Of a stretch of 64,000 nucleotides of DNA, positions 42,143 to 50,118 are shown one piece after another. Origin of the DNA: Silvimonas soli (lineage in GTDB: Bacteria > Pseudomonadota > Gammaproteobacteria > Burkholderiales > Chitinibacteraceae); assembly GCF_030035605.1 (NCBI RefSeq), contig NZ_CP106736.1, positions 2,232,001 through 2,296,000 on the forward strand, given 5' to 3'. A program made the translations under genes and the position numbers. The stretch's first letter is position 1; each line of letters starts with the position of its first letter. Under the pieces are notes generated by a model, which saw only the letters and a program-made list of their open reading frames with translations, made no database searches and was not told where the DNA came from.

Positions 42143-43261
42143 ATGAAACGTAACCATTTCCGAGGGTGCCAAGGTATTGCGATGAAATTCCCAAGACATT
42201 TGACGCTTTATTACGCGACCACTTACCAACCCGTCCGCTCACTGTTTACCTGGCTAGGCACCTGGTGTGCACTCCTGGCCCTGACCTTGTTGCCCGCTAT
42301 TGCGCAGGCGGCAAGTTGCACCCCACACGGCGGCCCTGCGCCTCTGGTCGTCATGCTGCCAGGGTTCACGGTAAATGCCAATCCCAACGTCCCGATCGGC
42401 GCCATTCTCGGATCCAATACAACGACATGGTCAGCAACCAGTCCCAGTGCTTATATTACGTGTGACATTACGATGTCGTCGGAAATCTATAACGGCGATG
42501 GAACCTATCTCGGGACGGTGGGTGGGACACCAAACGTATATGCGTCGAGTATTCCGGGAGTGGGTTTCCAGTTCACTTTGGGTTCAAGCACCCTCCTTCC
42601 CTACACCGCATACTTAGACCCGGTACAGGGGGGGCCAGGCGTTCATTGGGCGCCCAATCCTTCGTACAGCTTCACCACCAAGCTGGTCAAGACGGGGGCT
42701 ATCGCTGCAGGTGGCAGCCTAAACGGAGAGATAGGTCAAGTTTGGGTCACCGGATCGGGCTTCAATTTTCAAATCGTATCCATTCAGCTATCGTCCAGCA
42801 TTATTTTTACCCCGACAAGACCAACATGCGCAGCGACAGCGCCGCCGGTCTCGCTGGGTGTTGCCACCATTGGCACGACCTTGAGGAACGTGGGCGATAC
42901 GTCACCCGCCCAGAACTTTAACGTCACACTGGTCTGTTCCGGGGGTAGTGCTGGTGTTACGACGAACCTTTATGCCACGTTGACGGACCAGACCAATCCG
43001 GGCAATACATCCAATCAATTGTCACTGACCAACACCTCTGTGGCCACGGGTGTGAAGATCCAGGTTCTGAATGGTGCAACCATTTTGGGTTATGGCCCTG
43101 ATTCTATTGCTGCCGGTAACACCAACCAGTGGTTAATACAAAGTTCGGTCGGGAATACCACGCTCACACTGCCGTTGTCGGCACGCTATATCCAGACAGC
43201 GGCTTCCCCAACACCGGGGAATGCGGATGGCATAGCAACAATGACATTGAGTTATCAATAA
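42143..43261 (+). CDS. Two-domain fimbrial tip adhesin (FimH-like architecture)
   Basis: 372 residues. After an unusually long N-terminal region, a signal peptide (ALLALTLLPAIAQA) leads to an N-terminal domain of about 170 residues with a Cys pair (ASCTPHG, AYITCDITM). A C-terminal pilin domain follows (from RPTCAATAPPVSL; second Cys in VTLVCSGG) and ends MTLSYQ. Lectin-plus-pilin is the FimH/PapG plan, so it should sit at the fibre tip and bind a host or surface glycan. The ligand domain has no family I recognise. GAGG precedes the ATG; MKFPRHL at 42182 is a second possible start. Confidence 0.8.
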   Translation: MKRNHFRGCQGIAMKFPRHLTLYYATTYQPVRSLFTWLGTWCALLALTLLPAIAQAASCTPHGGPAPLVVMLPGFTVNANPNVPIGAILGSNTTTWSATSPSAYITCDITMSSEIYNGDGTYLGTVGGTPNVYASSIPGVGFQFTLGSSTLLPYTAYLDPVQGGPGVHWAPNPSYSFTTKLVKTGAIAAGGSLNGEIGQVWVTGSGFNFQIVSIQLSSSIIFTPTRPTCAATAPPVSLGVATIGTTLRNVGDTSPAQNFNVTLVCSGGSAGVTTNLYATLTDQTNPGNTSNQLSLTNTSVATGVKIQVLNGATILGYGPDSIAAGNTNQWLIQSSVGNTTLTLPLSARYIQTAASPTPGNADGIATMTLSYQ

Positions 43262-43369
43262 TCTGTGCTGAATGCCTGCGCATAAGTGAATTGGTTTTTG
43301 GGTGGCTGTTATATCTACCCGGTTACTTTTCAAGTAAACGCAGAGTCACATATTTTGAGGGAATTGAAG

Positions 43370-43888
43370 ATGAAAACGATTAAATATATTGCTGCAACGC
43401 TGGCGCTGGGTGCTGCGGGTTCTACCTTTGCCGCAGACGTTACACTCAACTTTAGCGGTACCCTCATGCTTCCGACATGTTCGGTGACCACGGGCACGGC
43501 CAACCAGAACATTCCGCTGGGCTCTGCCAGAACAACCGATTTTGCTGCCGTGGGCACTACCAATAACCCGGCTGCGTTTGAAATTGATTTGCAAAACTGC
43601 GCGAATGGCACCAATGTCACGATGACCGTGAGCGGCACCCAGGTCGGGGCAAACGTGGGCGTGCTGGCCAGTACCGGCAGCGCTGCGGGCGTGGGTGTGC
43701 AACTACTGACCACGGCCACTGTCGGTGCCACTACAGGTACCCCGCTGGCACTGAACAGCGCCATTTCCAGGGGTGCCATTTCTGGTACGACAATGACGAT
43801 TCCGCTGGCGGCGCAAATGTATCGTACCGGGACCATGTCAGCGGGGGACGTTGCCGCGATTGCCACGGTCAACTTTACCTATAACTAA
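43370..43888 (+). CDS. Fimbrial subunit (second, type 1-like)
   Basis: 172 residues. Signal MKTIKYIAATLALGAAGSTFA, then ADVTLNFSGTLMLPTCSV; Cys partner in LQNCANGT; ends ATVNFTYN. TGAGGGA lies upstream of this ATG. It resembles CfaA/FimA-type pilins and differs from the first pilin, so it may be a minor or alternative shaft subunit or a tip adaptor. It closes the first fimbrial transcription unit: a 46-nt palindrome begins eight bases after the stop. Confidence 0.87.
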   Translation: MKTIKYIAATLALGAAGSTFAADVTLNFSGTLMLPTCSVTTGTANQNIPLGSARTTDFAAVGTTNNPAAFEIDLQNCANGTNVTMTVSGTQVGANVGVLASTGSAAGVGVQLLTTATVGATTGTPLALNSAISRGAISGTTMTIPLAAQMYRTGTMSAGDVAAIATVNFTYN

Positions 43889-43896
43889 GATCAAGA

Positions 43897-43942
43897 GCGC
43901 CAATATAAAACACCGCCATATGGCGGTGTTTTATATTGGCGC
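43897..43942. terminator. 46-nt perfect palindrome, bidirectional terminator
   Basis: Each arm is 23 bases, with AACACCGCCAT meeting ATGGCGGTGTT at the centre and GCGCCAATAT at the outer edge. The tip pairs GGCGGTG with CACCGCC and is followed by TTTTATATT within the arm. No mismatch was found. It separates the first fimbrial unit from the second adhesin. The hairpin could also extrude as a cruciform in DNA. Confidence 0.85.
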
Positions 43943-44155
43943 GGCATACCGTCTGGCTAACGCACAACCTAGACCCTTTCATCTCCAGATCATGCACAGC
44001 AGGCGTTACCTCGTCGCCTCCGCTCCCAAGTAGTTGTCCTGCCTATATCTTGAATCCCCGGCCCGTTTGCTGTCTTTTCTCCCCAACCAACTTCGGCTCT
44101 ATCTTTGCTTTGACATGACGCCTGTTGTATTGGCATTAGTTCGAGGTGTGGCCGT

Positions 44156-44238
44156 TTTTAAGGGATCGCTGATTAAGAAAATTCCTAGCTAACTGCAAGA
44201 TACGGCTCGGCCCTGACTTACGTGTTCTGGTTTCAGGC
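44156..44238 (+). repeat. 83-bp module, copy upstream of the second adhesin
   Basis: Starts TTTTAAGGGATCGCTGATTA and ends TCTGGTTTCAGGC. Compared by eye with 45569-45651, about 72 of 83 positions agree, with no gap. The best-kept part is the first 33 bases plus CTGCAAGATACGGCT. It lies 190 bp after the palindromic terminator and 190 bp before the next ATG, with a short tandem repeat (CCGAAATAGT twice) at 44297-44316. Either a shared regulatory module or two ends of a small mobile element. Confidence 0.7.
44174..44187. promoter_or_regulatory. RcsAB-box-like site in the 83-bp module (second adhesin)
   Basis: TAAGAAAATTCCTA differs from the RcsAB consensus TAAGAATATTCCTA at one position. It lies 242 bp upstream of the second adhesin gene. 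The nearby regulators are RcsB-like, which makes this site meaningful, though their HTH specificity is unknown. Confidence 0.55.
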
Positions 44239-44428
44239 AGGGATTAAGCTGAAGGTCAGTATTTTAGTGAGCGCTGCCCTTCAAATCTGCACCAGCCCGA
44301 AATAGTCCGAAATAGTCCGAACCTGACACCTCCACTGAATTGGTCCGGAAAACTGCGGCAGACAACAAGTGGTTCACAGTAAATTGCGCATCTCATCGCT
44401 GGGTGCACGCAAGTACGGAGTTAACGAG

Positions 44429-45388
44429 ATGCTCAAGCGATATGTACGTTTTTTTGCTGTTTTGGCGTTTAGCGTTGCTGGATTGTGCTCTGGCATGGCT
44501 AGCGCAACAAATTGCCAGTGGGCGCCAAGTAATGCCACGGGTTATTACACGGTCAATCTCCCGGGTTCTGTACCCATGCCGCGGGACGAAACAATGGGAG
44601 CTTCTCTCGTCAATACCGGTTCTTTTAGCGTTGGCGGCTCCTTCATGGTCACGAACTGTGTCAACGCCAATGGTGGGGTGGTTAATGCGCGTGGCCCCAA
44701 TGCGCCGAGCCCCGGTATTGCACAACCGATAGGAAACACTGGTCTCGCATGGACCTGGAGTTGGTCAGGGCAGCCCTTGACCAGCTATGGCATTTATTTG
44801 TCGGGCTTTAACGGTGGCGGGGGGCTCGGCGGTGCTCAACATGCCATTACTCTGACCAGAATTGGCCCTGTTGCGCCAGGGACGGTGATTCCAGCGGGCG
44901 TTCTTGGCTCATTCAATACGGGTGATCTGCAGAACATTGTGGTGACCTTGGCCAACGACATCGTCTTTACTCCACTGGCGTGTTCCACCGGGGATGTCGT
45001 CGTACCCATGGGGACGCATCAGGGGTCGGAGTTTGCTGGCGTTAATACGTTTACAGCATCGACCAATTTCAATATCACTCTGCAAGCGTGCCCGTCGGGT
45101 ATAAACACCATCAAATATCAAATTGATCCGACAACAACGGTATTGAATGCGGCCAACTCTGTGGTTGCGCTGGATTCCTCATCTTCCGCCACAGGTATTG
45201 GTGTGCAGCTGCTAGATAACTCCGGTAATGCACTTCCCCTGGGCACGCAACAAACCCTGGCAGGTTATAACAGCGCAACGGGCGGTAATTATACGATTCC
45301 GCTGAAAGCCCGTTACTACCAAACCAGCTCGCCGCTGGGATCAGGGTCAGCCAATACGTCTTTGACGTTTACCATGAGCTACCAATAG
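44429..45388 (+). CDS. Second two-domain fimbrial adhesin
   Basis: 319 residues from the ATG preceded by ACGGAGTTAACG. Signal peptide to GMASA, then an N-terminal domain starting TNCQWAPSNATGYYT with a second Cys in VTNCVNANG, Gly-rich in GFNGGGGLGG. The pilin domain begins near PLACSTGDVVVPMG, with partner Cys in LQACPSG, and ends LTFTMSYQ. It differs from the first adhesin in its ligand domain. It has its own upstream module and terminator, so it can be expressed apart from the main unit yet must use the same chaperone and usher. Confidence 0.82.
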   Translation: MLKRYVRFFAVLAFSVAGLCSGMASATNCQWAPSNATGYYTVNLPGSVPMPRDETMGASLVNTGSFSVGGSFMVTNCVNANGGVVNARGPNAPSPGIAQPIGNTGLAWTWSWSGQPLTSYGIYLSGFNGGGGLGGAQHAITLTRIGPVAPGTVIPAGVLGSFNTGDLQNIVVTLANDIVFTPLACSTGDVVVPMGTHQGSEFAGVNTFTASTNFNITLQACPSGINTIKYQIDPTTTVLNAANSVVALDSSSSATGIGVQLLDNSGNALPLGTQQTLAGYNSATGGNYTIPLKARYYQTSSPLGSGSANTSLTFTMSYQ

Positions 45389-45410
45389 CCATTTTCTGGC
45401 CTAAAAAAGG

Positions 45411-45445
45411 AACCCCATTACCCGAAAGGGTTGTGGGGTTTTGTT
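45411..45445 (+). terminator. Terminator after the second adhesin
   Basis: AACCCCATTACCC and GGGTTGTGGGGTT pair (two mismatches) around GAAA, then TTGTT. A run of T's is interrupted, but the stem is strong. Confidence 0.75.
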
Positions 45446-45568
45446 ATGTGGGGGGCCTTTGATAGCTGCCGTGGCCGTCCAACCGGCGAAACAGGGTTGA
45501 TCTGAAGACAGGTGCGCGCCCTGCCCGGCAGGAAAGCGCCTCCCTGCTGGCAAACCACGGGGAACGAA

Positions 45569-45651
45569 TTTTAAGGGATCGCTGATTAAGAAAAATCCTA
45601 GGCATCTGCAAGATACGGCTTGGTCCTGAACAACCTTTTCTGGTTTCAGGC
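45569..45651 (+). repeat. 83-bp module, copy upstream of the right kinase
   Basis: Starts TTTTAAGGGATCGCTGATTA and ends TCTGGTTTCAGGC, in the same orientation as the copy at 44156. It begins 318 bp before the right kinase and ends one base before the small open frame at 45652. Its position just after the terminator at 45411 suits a promoter region. Confidence 0.7.
45587..45600. promoter_or_regulatory. RcsAB-box-like site in the 83-bp module (right kinase)
   Basis: TAAGAAAAATCCTA keeps both TAAG and CCTA with six bases between. Compared with the copy at 44174 it differs at one central base. Confidence 0.5.
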
Positions 45652-45885
45652 GTGAGCAAATCTGATCGTGTGAAGCCTGCCGTGTCCCAGCCCTTTATCG
45701 CAACAAGCCTTCTTTACCCATTTGTGTATCCGCTGCCGGAATCCCGCGTCAGTGCGCTTCAAGACGCACAACCGGTCGGTTGTGAGGGCGTCACGGTACT
45801 GACGAGTTGGGTTGCCAAGTCAAAGCACGCTTCAACGCTGCTGGCGCTGCGCTCGCGTGTGGCCGCAGCAGTAGCGGGGAACTGA
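45652..45885 (+). CDS. Possible small protein abutting the right kinase
   Basis: 77 residues from a GTG start inside GGCGTGAGC. It stops one base before the kinase ATG, which would couple translation. Sequence has a mildly hydrophobic middle (FIATSLLYPFVYPL) and no family I know. The ribosome site is unclear, and the stretch could instead be kinase leader sequence. Confidence 0.3.
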   Translation: MSKSDRVKPAVSQPFIATSLLYPFVYPLPESRVSALQDAQPVGCEGVTVLTSWVAKSKHASTLLALRSRVAAAVAGN

Positions 45886-45886
45886 C

Positions 45887-48800
45887 ATGCGCAAGCTGCT
45901 GACCTTGGGAAAATGGAAAACACTATCGTTAAGCATGCAGCAAATTCGCATGCTGATGTGGTGTCTGACCATCGCTGTGGGTGGCTTGGTGCTGATGGTG
46001 ATTGCTGTGGTGGTGCAACAGAAAGTAGACCACAGCGTCGCGCAACTGGCCGCCACTTTCGGGCAGCAGAGCCAGGAGGCCGCCCGCCGCGTGGATATTG
46101 CCCGGCAACAGGCTGGCAATCTTGCATCCATGCTGGAGCACTTGAGCGATCTGGATCACGGCGGCCAGCCCAGGGATGTTGAGGCTCGCCGCTTGATAGA
46201 AAATCTGCGTGATGGTGGAGACGGTCAATATCAGGCGCTGCCAGCGTATCCGGATGGCGGCGCTACGGCAGGCCCGACCGAAACCGGCACGCTCTCTACG
46301 CTGCTGTCATTTTGCTGGCGCATCAATGGTGCGCAGTACAGAGACCTGCGTAACGCCTACATTGTGGGGCTACGATCGGACCAGTTTTATGTTATTCCCC
46401 GTCGGCAAGGCGAGGCCCAGGTGCATCTGAGCGATGACGCATGGCGCCAGCGTTACGCCAGCCAGATTTTGGCGCGTGTTCGCTCAACAGCCATTCTGCA
46501 AGCCCTTTATGCCGATCCCGATAGCGTGATCATGCTGGAACCGATGGTAGACCCGCTCAGCGGCAAACCTGTGGTCACGCTGGTTGCGCTCGTGCAAAGG
46601 CATGATATTCCAGTCGCCCTGCTGGCCATCGATGTCCCCGTGTCGACCTTCCTGGCAGATCAACACTTGTTACCCGGTTTTGGCATGGTCTTGCCTGACG
46701 GCAAAGGCACGCTGAGCGACTCTGAAACGCTTGACCCGGTATTGCAACGGATTACCGAGCGCGCAGTGCAGGCGGTCAATATCGATAACGACGGTACTTG
46801 GGTCTGGCTGGGCCGGTTGCACTGGTCAGTGCTCTTCAAGCGGACCGAGGGCGACTTGCAAACGCAGGCTGCGTTACCCGCAAGCCTGATCTGGTCAAAC
46901 TTGCGTTCTTCGGTACTGCTATTGCTGGGGCTGGGATTGAGCGGAATCGGGCTGATGGTGGTCTGGATCATGCAGATCGACCGGCGCATTTTGCGGCCCA
47001 CCTTGCGCCAGTCGGCGTTGATGCAGGAAAGCGAAGCCTTCAACCGCGGAGTGGTGCAAATTGCCCCGGTCAGTTTGATGATCGCCCAACGAGATAACGG
47101 AAAAATCCTCAAACGTAACGTCCTGGCCCGCAAACTGGCTGATGATGCCGCTGAGGGAGAAGTGCAGCGCCTGATCGGTCTGTGTCAGGCGGCTGCGCCC
47201 TCTGTGGATAGCCAGAATGAAACGGTTCAGTTCGAAGTTGAACTGGCCTGCATGCAGGGCGAACCGCGCTACCTGGAAGTACGCCTCGTCGCCAGCATTT
47301 ACCAGGGTATGGCGGCCTTGTTGATTACGTTGAACGATTGCACCGTGGCGCGCAATTCCGAGATACAGCTCAAACAAGCCGTCGCCGCAGCGGCCGAGGC
47401 CAATCGTGCCAAATCAGCGTTTCTTGCCACCATGAGCCATGAAATCCGCACGCCGTTAAACGGCATGCTGGGCGGCATTGAACTGCTGGACATGACTGAA
47501 CTGGATGCGCAGCAACGCAGCCGGCTAGATGTGCTCAAACGGTCTTCGGACTCGCTGCTGAACACCATTAACGACGTGCTGGATTTCAGCAAGATTGAAG
47601 CCGGGCAAATGGTGATCCGGCCGCAACCTTGTAACCTGGTCGATCTGGTTGAGGGTGTAGCCCGCAACTTCGGCGAAATTGCCCTGGCCAAAGGTATCGA
47701 ATTCTATTGCGTTATCGACCCATTGTTCCGCGGCGAAATCATGATCGACGGCGCACGGCTGGAACAGATCCTCAATAACCTGGTGGGCAACGCACTCAAG
47801 TTTACCGAGCGTGGCAAGGTCGTGATCAACGTTGCGTCGGTGATGGAAAACCATGTGCCCCGGCTGGAAATCAAGGTACTCGATACCGGTATAGGTATTA
47901 GTCCGGAAGACCAGAAACGGCTGTTTACGCCGTTTGTGCAGGTAGAGCAGTCAGACTCCCGGCGTTACGGCGGCACGGGTTTGGGGTTATCCATTTGCAA
48001 ACGGTTGCTGGCCTTGATGGATGGCGAAATCCATCTCATGAGTGAAGCGGGCTTTGGTTCCTGTTTCCGCTTGAGCCTGCCATATGACGAACTCCACGGC
48101 TCGCTGGATCATGACGTGCCAATGCAATTGCGCGGTATTACCGTTCGACTGGCGTTGGCCCTGCCCGAAATGAAAGCCGACGTAGAACGCTGGTTACGCT
48201 GGCACCATGCCCAAGTCATCGATGCGGGCTCGCCCTACAAAGGCAATGCCATTTTGCTGACCGATACCCACCTGGCGTCGCAGCATCCAGCTGCAAACAT
48301 TGTCTTGGCGCCCGGTGTGATGCCCGGACCGGCGCCGCGGGCAGCCACAGTGTCCTGGCTGAACCGCAATGGCTTGATCCTGGCTGTCATGAAAGCCGCC
48401 GGTCGCGCCCCGCGTCAGGCTGAGGCATTGCAAGCGCCGCAGCGCAGGGCGGCGCGACGTCAGCTGCGGGTTTTGCTGGTTGAAGATCACCCGGTCAACC
48501 AGATTGTGATGCAAGGCCAACTGGAGGCGCTGGGCCAGATGGTGGACCTGGCCGGTGATGGGCTTGTCGCGCTGGAGCAAATTCACCAAGCCGCTTATGA
48601 CTTGATCATTACCGATATCCAGATGCCGCGTATGGATGGCTACACCCTGGTGCGGGCGTTGCGCGCACAAGGCATAACGGTGCCCATTATCGCCATTACC
48701 GCCAATGTTTATCGCGATGAACAAGAACGTTGCCGTGCGGCCGGAGTGGACTATTTTCTGACCAAGCCCGTACAGACTGAGGCCCTGCGTGCGCTGCTTG

Positions 48801-49150
48801 ACCAGATGCCGGCAGCCTCCGGTGCGACAGTCAGTGCGCCCGCCAAACCGTCGAACGTTCTGCCGTGGGAACTGATGGTCCGTAGCCTGGAAGCCGATAT
48901 TGCCACGCTGCAACAGGCCTTCGTTGCCAAGGACAAGGTCGCAATGCAACAGCGGTTGCATGCATTGGCCGGCGCGCTGGCCGTCGTAGGCTACGACGCA
49001 CATAGCCGCCAATGCCGCAGCCTGGAGAAAAAACTGGCACAGCAGGCGATGGACTCACCAGGTTTCAATGCTTGCTGGCTAACTTTGCAATCCCGGCTGC
49101 AAGATCTGCTTTCCCGCATGCGGGCTGAGGCGTCTATTACATCAACCTGA
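45887..49150 (+). CDS. RcsC-like hybrid histidine kinase with C-terminal HPt (right copy)
   Basis: 1087 residues. Helix MLMWCLTIAVGGLVLMVIAV, a periplasmic domain of about 290 residues, helix SVLLLLGLGLSGIGLMVVWI, a PAS-like stretch, HisKA SHEIRTPLNGMLG (His about 518), HATPase NLVGNALKFT, DTGIGISPE and GGTGLGLSIC, an ABL-like linker, receiver LIITDIQMPRMDG (Asp about 910) and HPt RLHALAGALAVVG (His about 1025). The same plan as the left kinase but with a different sensor domain, so the two probably answer different signals. The intact RcsB-like regulator follows after 103 bp. All catalytic residues look present. Confidence 0.92.
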   Translation: MRKLLTLGKWKTLSLSMQQIRMLMWCLTIAVGGLVLMVIAVVVQQKVDHSVAQLAATFGQQSQEAARRVDIARQQAGNLASMLEHLSDLDHGGQPRDVEARRLIENLRDGGDGQYQALPAYPDGGATAGPTETGTLSTLLSFCWRINGAQYRDLRNAYIVGLRSDQFYVIPRRQGEAQVHLSDDAWRQRYASQILARVRSTAILQALYADPDSVIMLEPMVDPLSGKPVVTLVALVQRHDIPVALLAIDVPVSTFLADQHLLPGFGMVLPDGKGTLSDSETLDPVLQRITERAVQAVNIDNDGTWVWLGRLHWSVLFKRTEGDLQTQAALPASLIWSNLRSSVLLLLGLGLSGIGLMVVWIMQIDRRILRPTLRQSALMQESEAFNRGVVQIAPVSLMIAQRDNGKILKRNVLARKLADDAAEGEVQRLIGLCQAAAPSVDSQNETVQFEVELACMQGEPRYLEVRLVASIYQGMAALLITLNDCTVARNSEIQLKQAVAAAAEANRAKSAFLATMSHEIRTPLNGMLGGIELLDMTELDAQQRSRLDVLKRSSDSLLNTINDVLDFSKIEAGQMVIRPQPCNLVDLVEGVARNFGEIALAKGIEFYCVIDPLFRGEIMIDGARLEQILNNLVGNALKFTERGKVVINVASVMENHVPRLEIKVLDTGIGISPEDQKRLFTPFVQVEQSDSRRYGGTGLGLSICKRLLALMDGEIHLMSEAGFGSCFRLSLPYDELHGSLDHDVPMQLRGITVRLALALPEMKADVERWLRWHHAQVIDAGSPYKGNAILLTDTHLASQHPAANIVLAPGVMPGPAPRAATVSWLNRNGLILAVMKAAGRAPRQAEALQAPQRRAARRQLRVLLVEDHPVNQIVMQGQLEALGQMVDLAGDGLVALEQIHQAAYDLIITDIQMPRMDGYTLVRALRAQGITVPIIAITANVYRDEQERCRAAGVDYFLTKPVQTEALRALLDQMPAASGATVSAPAKPSNVLPWELMVRSLEADIATLQQAFVAKDKVAMQQRLHALAGALAVVGYDAHSRQCRSLEKKLAQQAMDSPGFNACWLTLQSRLQDLLSRMRAEASITST

Positions 49151-49253
49151 GCCATGAAGCATCCGTCTAACCGACCCGGTGTACCCGGCAGTATTGCGAG
49201 CCGCGCACCGGAAATCCACCCAGCAAAGGCCTCGGCCTGGAGTAATTTGCATT

Positions 49254-49898
49254 ATGAAAACCAGACTCGTCATCGCCGATGATCATCCCATGGTTATCCT
49301 GGGCGTAATGGCCGCGCTTGCGGATGATCCAAACATCGAAGTTTGCGGCACGGCAACCAGTTCAACCGATTTGGTCGTCTTGTTGCAGCAACAAAAGCCA
49401 GACGTGTTGATTTGCGATTTTCAAATGCCGGATGGCAAGTACGGCGATGGCATGAATTTGATTTCTCATCTCAAGCGCCATTTTCCTGAATTGCGGATCA
49501 TCATTCTGACGATGATGACCAACCCGCCGATACTCAATGAAATTTTGAAAGCTGGTGTGGAAGGGTTGCTGTTGAAAGGTTGCAGTGCAGACGAAATGCG
49601 GGCGGCCGTCAGATCGGCGTGTGGTGGGCATTATTATTTGAGCAAGACCACGCTGGCGCAACTGAACATGCGGCCTGGGGCGGAGCCAAATACCACTGCG
49701 CACGTGAGCGTAAAAGAACTCGAAGTACTGCGTTTATATGTGAACGGGCTGTCTGTTTCAGAAATCGCAAAAAAGCTCTGTCGCAGTATCAAAACCATCA
49801 GCAGCCAAAAGCAAAGCGCCCAGCGCAAATTGGGAATCAACAATGAAAAAGAGCTCTACGAATACGCACAAAGCCAGGGCCTGACGGGTTCACATTAA
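49254..49898 (+). CDS. RcsB-like response regulator (intact)
   Basis: 214 residues from MKTRLVIADDHPMVILG. The acidic pocket (ADDHP), phospho-Asp in VLICDFQMPDGKYGDGMN, switch region IIILTMMTNPP and conserved Lys in LLLKGC are followed by a LuxR/GerE HTH (VKELEVLRLYVNGLSVSEIA, SIKTISSQKQSAQRKLG). RcsB shares MPGDKYGDG and IAKKLNRSIKTISSQK, so this is an RcsB relative. It likely takes phosphate from the HPt of the upstream kinase and controls the fimbrial genes. The ATG is chosen by homology; GGAG is 12 bases ahead. Confidence 0.92.
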   Translation: MKTRLVIADDHPMVILGVMAALADDPNIEVCGTATSSTDLVVLLQQQKPDVLICDFQMPDGKYGDGMNLISHLKRHFPELRIIILTMMTNPPILNEILKAGVEGLLLKGCSADEMRAAVRSACGGHYYLSKTTLAQLNMRPGAEPNTTAHVSVKELEVLRLYVNGLSVSEIAKKLCRSIKTISSQKQSAQRKLGINNEKELYEYAQSQGLTGSH

Positions 49899-50034
49899 AA
49901 ATTGGAAAACTAATAACCTGGCTGAAACTGGTCGACGAGCCCGGAATCTCTCGAGGGAAAATGCGTCAGCTTCAAACGGCACGGCTGAGCGCTCGTACGG
50001 AATCACACGGGCAGACACAAGCGTAAAAAACAAC

Positions 50035-50062
50035 AAAAGCCTCACAACTGTGGGGCTTTTTA
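50035..50062 (+). terminator. Terminator after the right regulator
   Basis: AAAAGCCTCACA and TGTGGGGCTTTTT pair around ACT, allowing one G-T pair. It separates the fimbrial/phosphorelay region from the LPS genes. Confidence 0.85.
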
Positions 50063-50118
50063 CTGTCAGGGGCGGCTAACAGTAGGCGCCGCGCTGGACC
50101 TGCTAAAATGGGCGGCCA

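Noticed and set aside
44297..44316. CCGAAATAGT tandem pair as an iteron or operator
   Set aside because: Only two units plus a partial third; too short to support a call, mentioned only as context of the repeat module.
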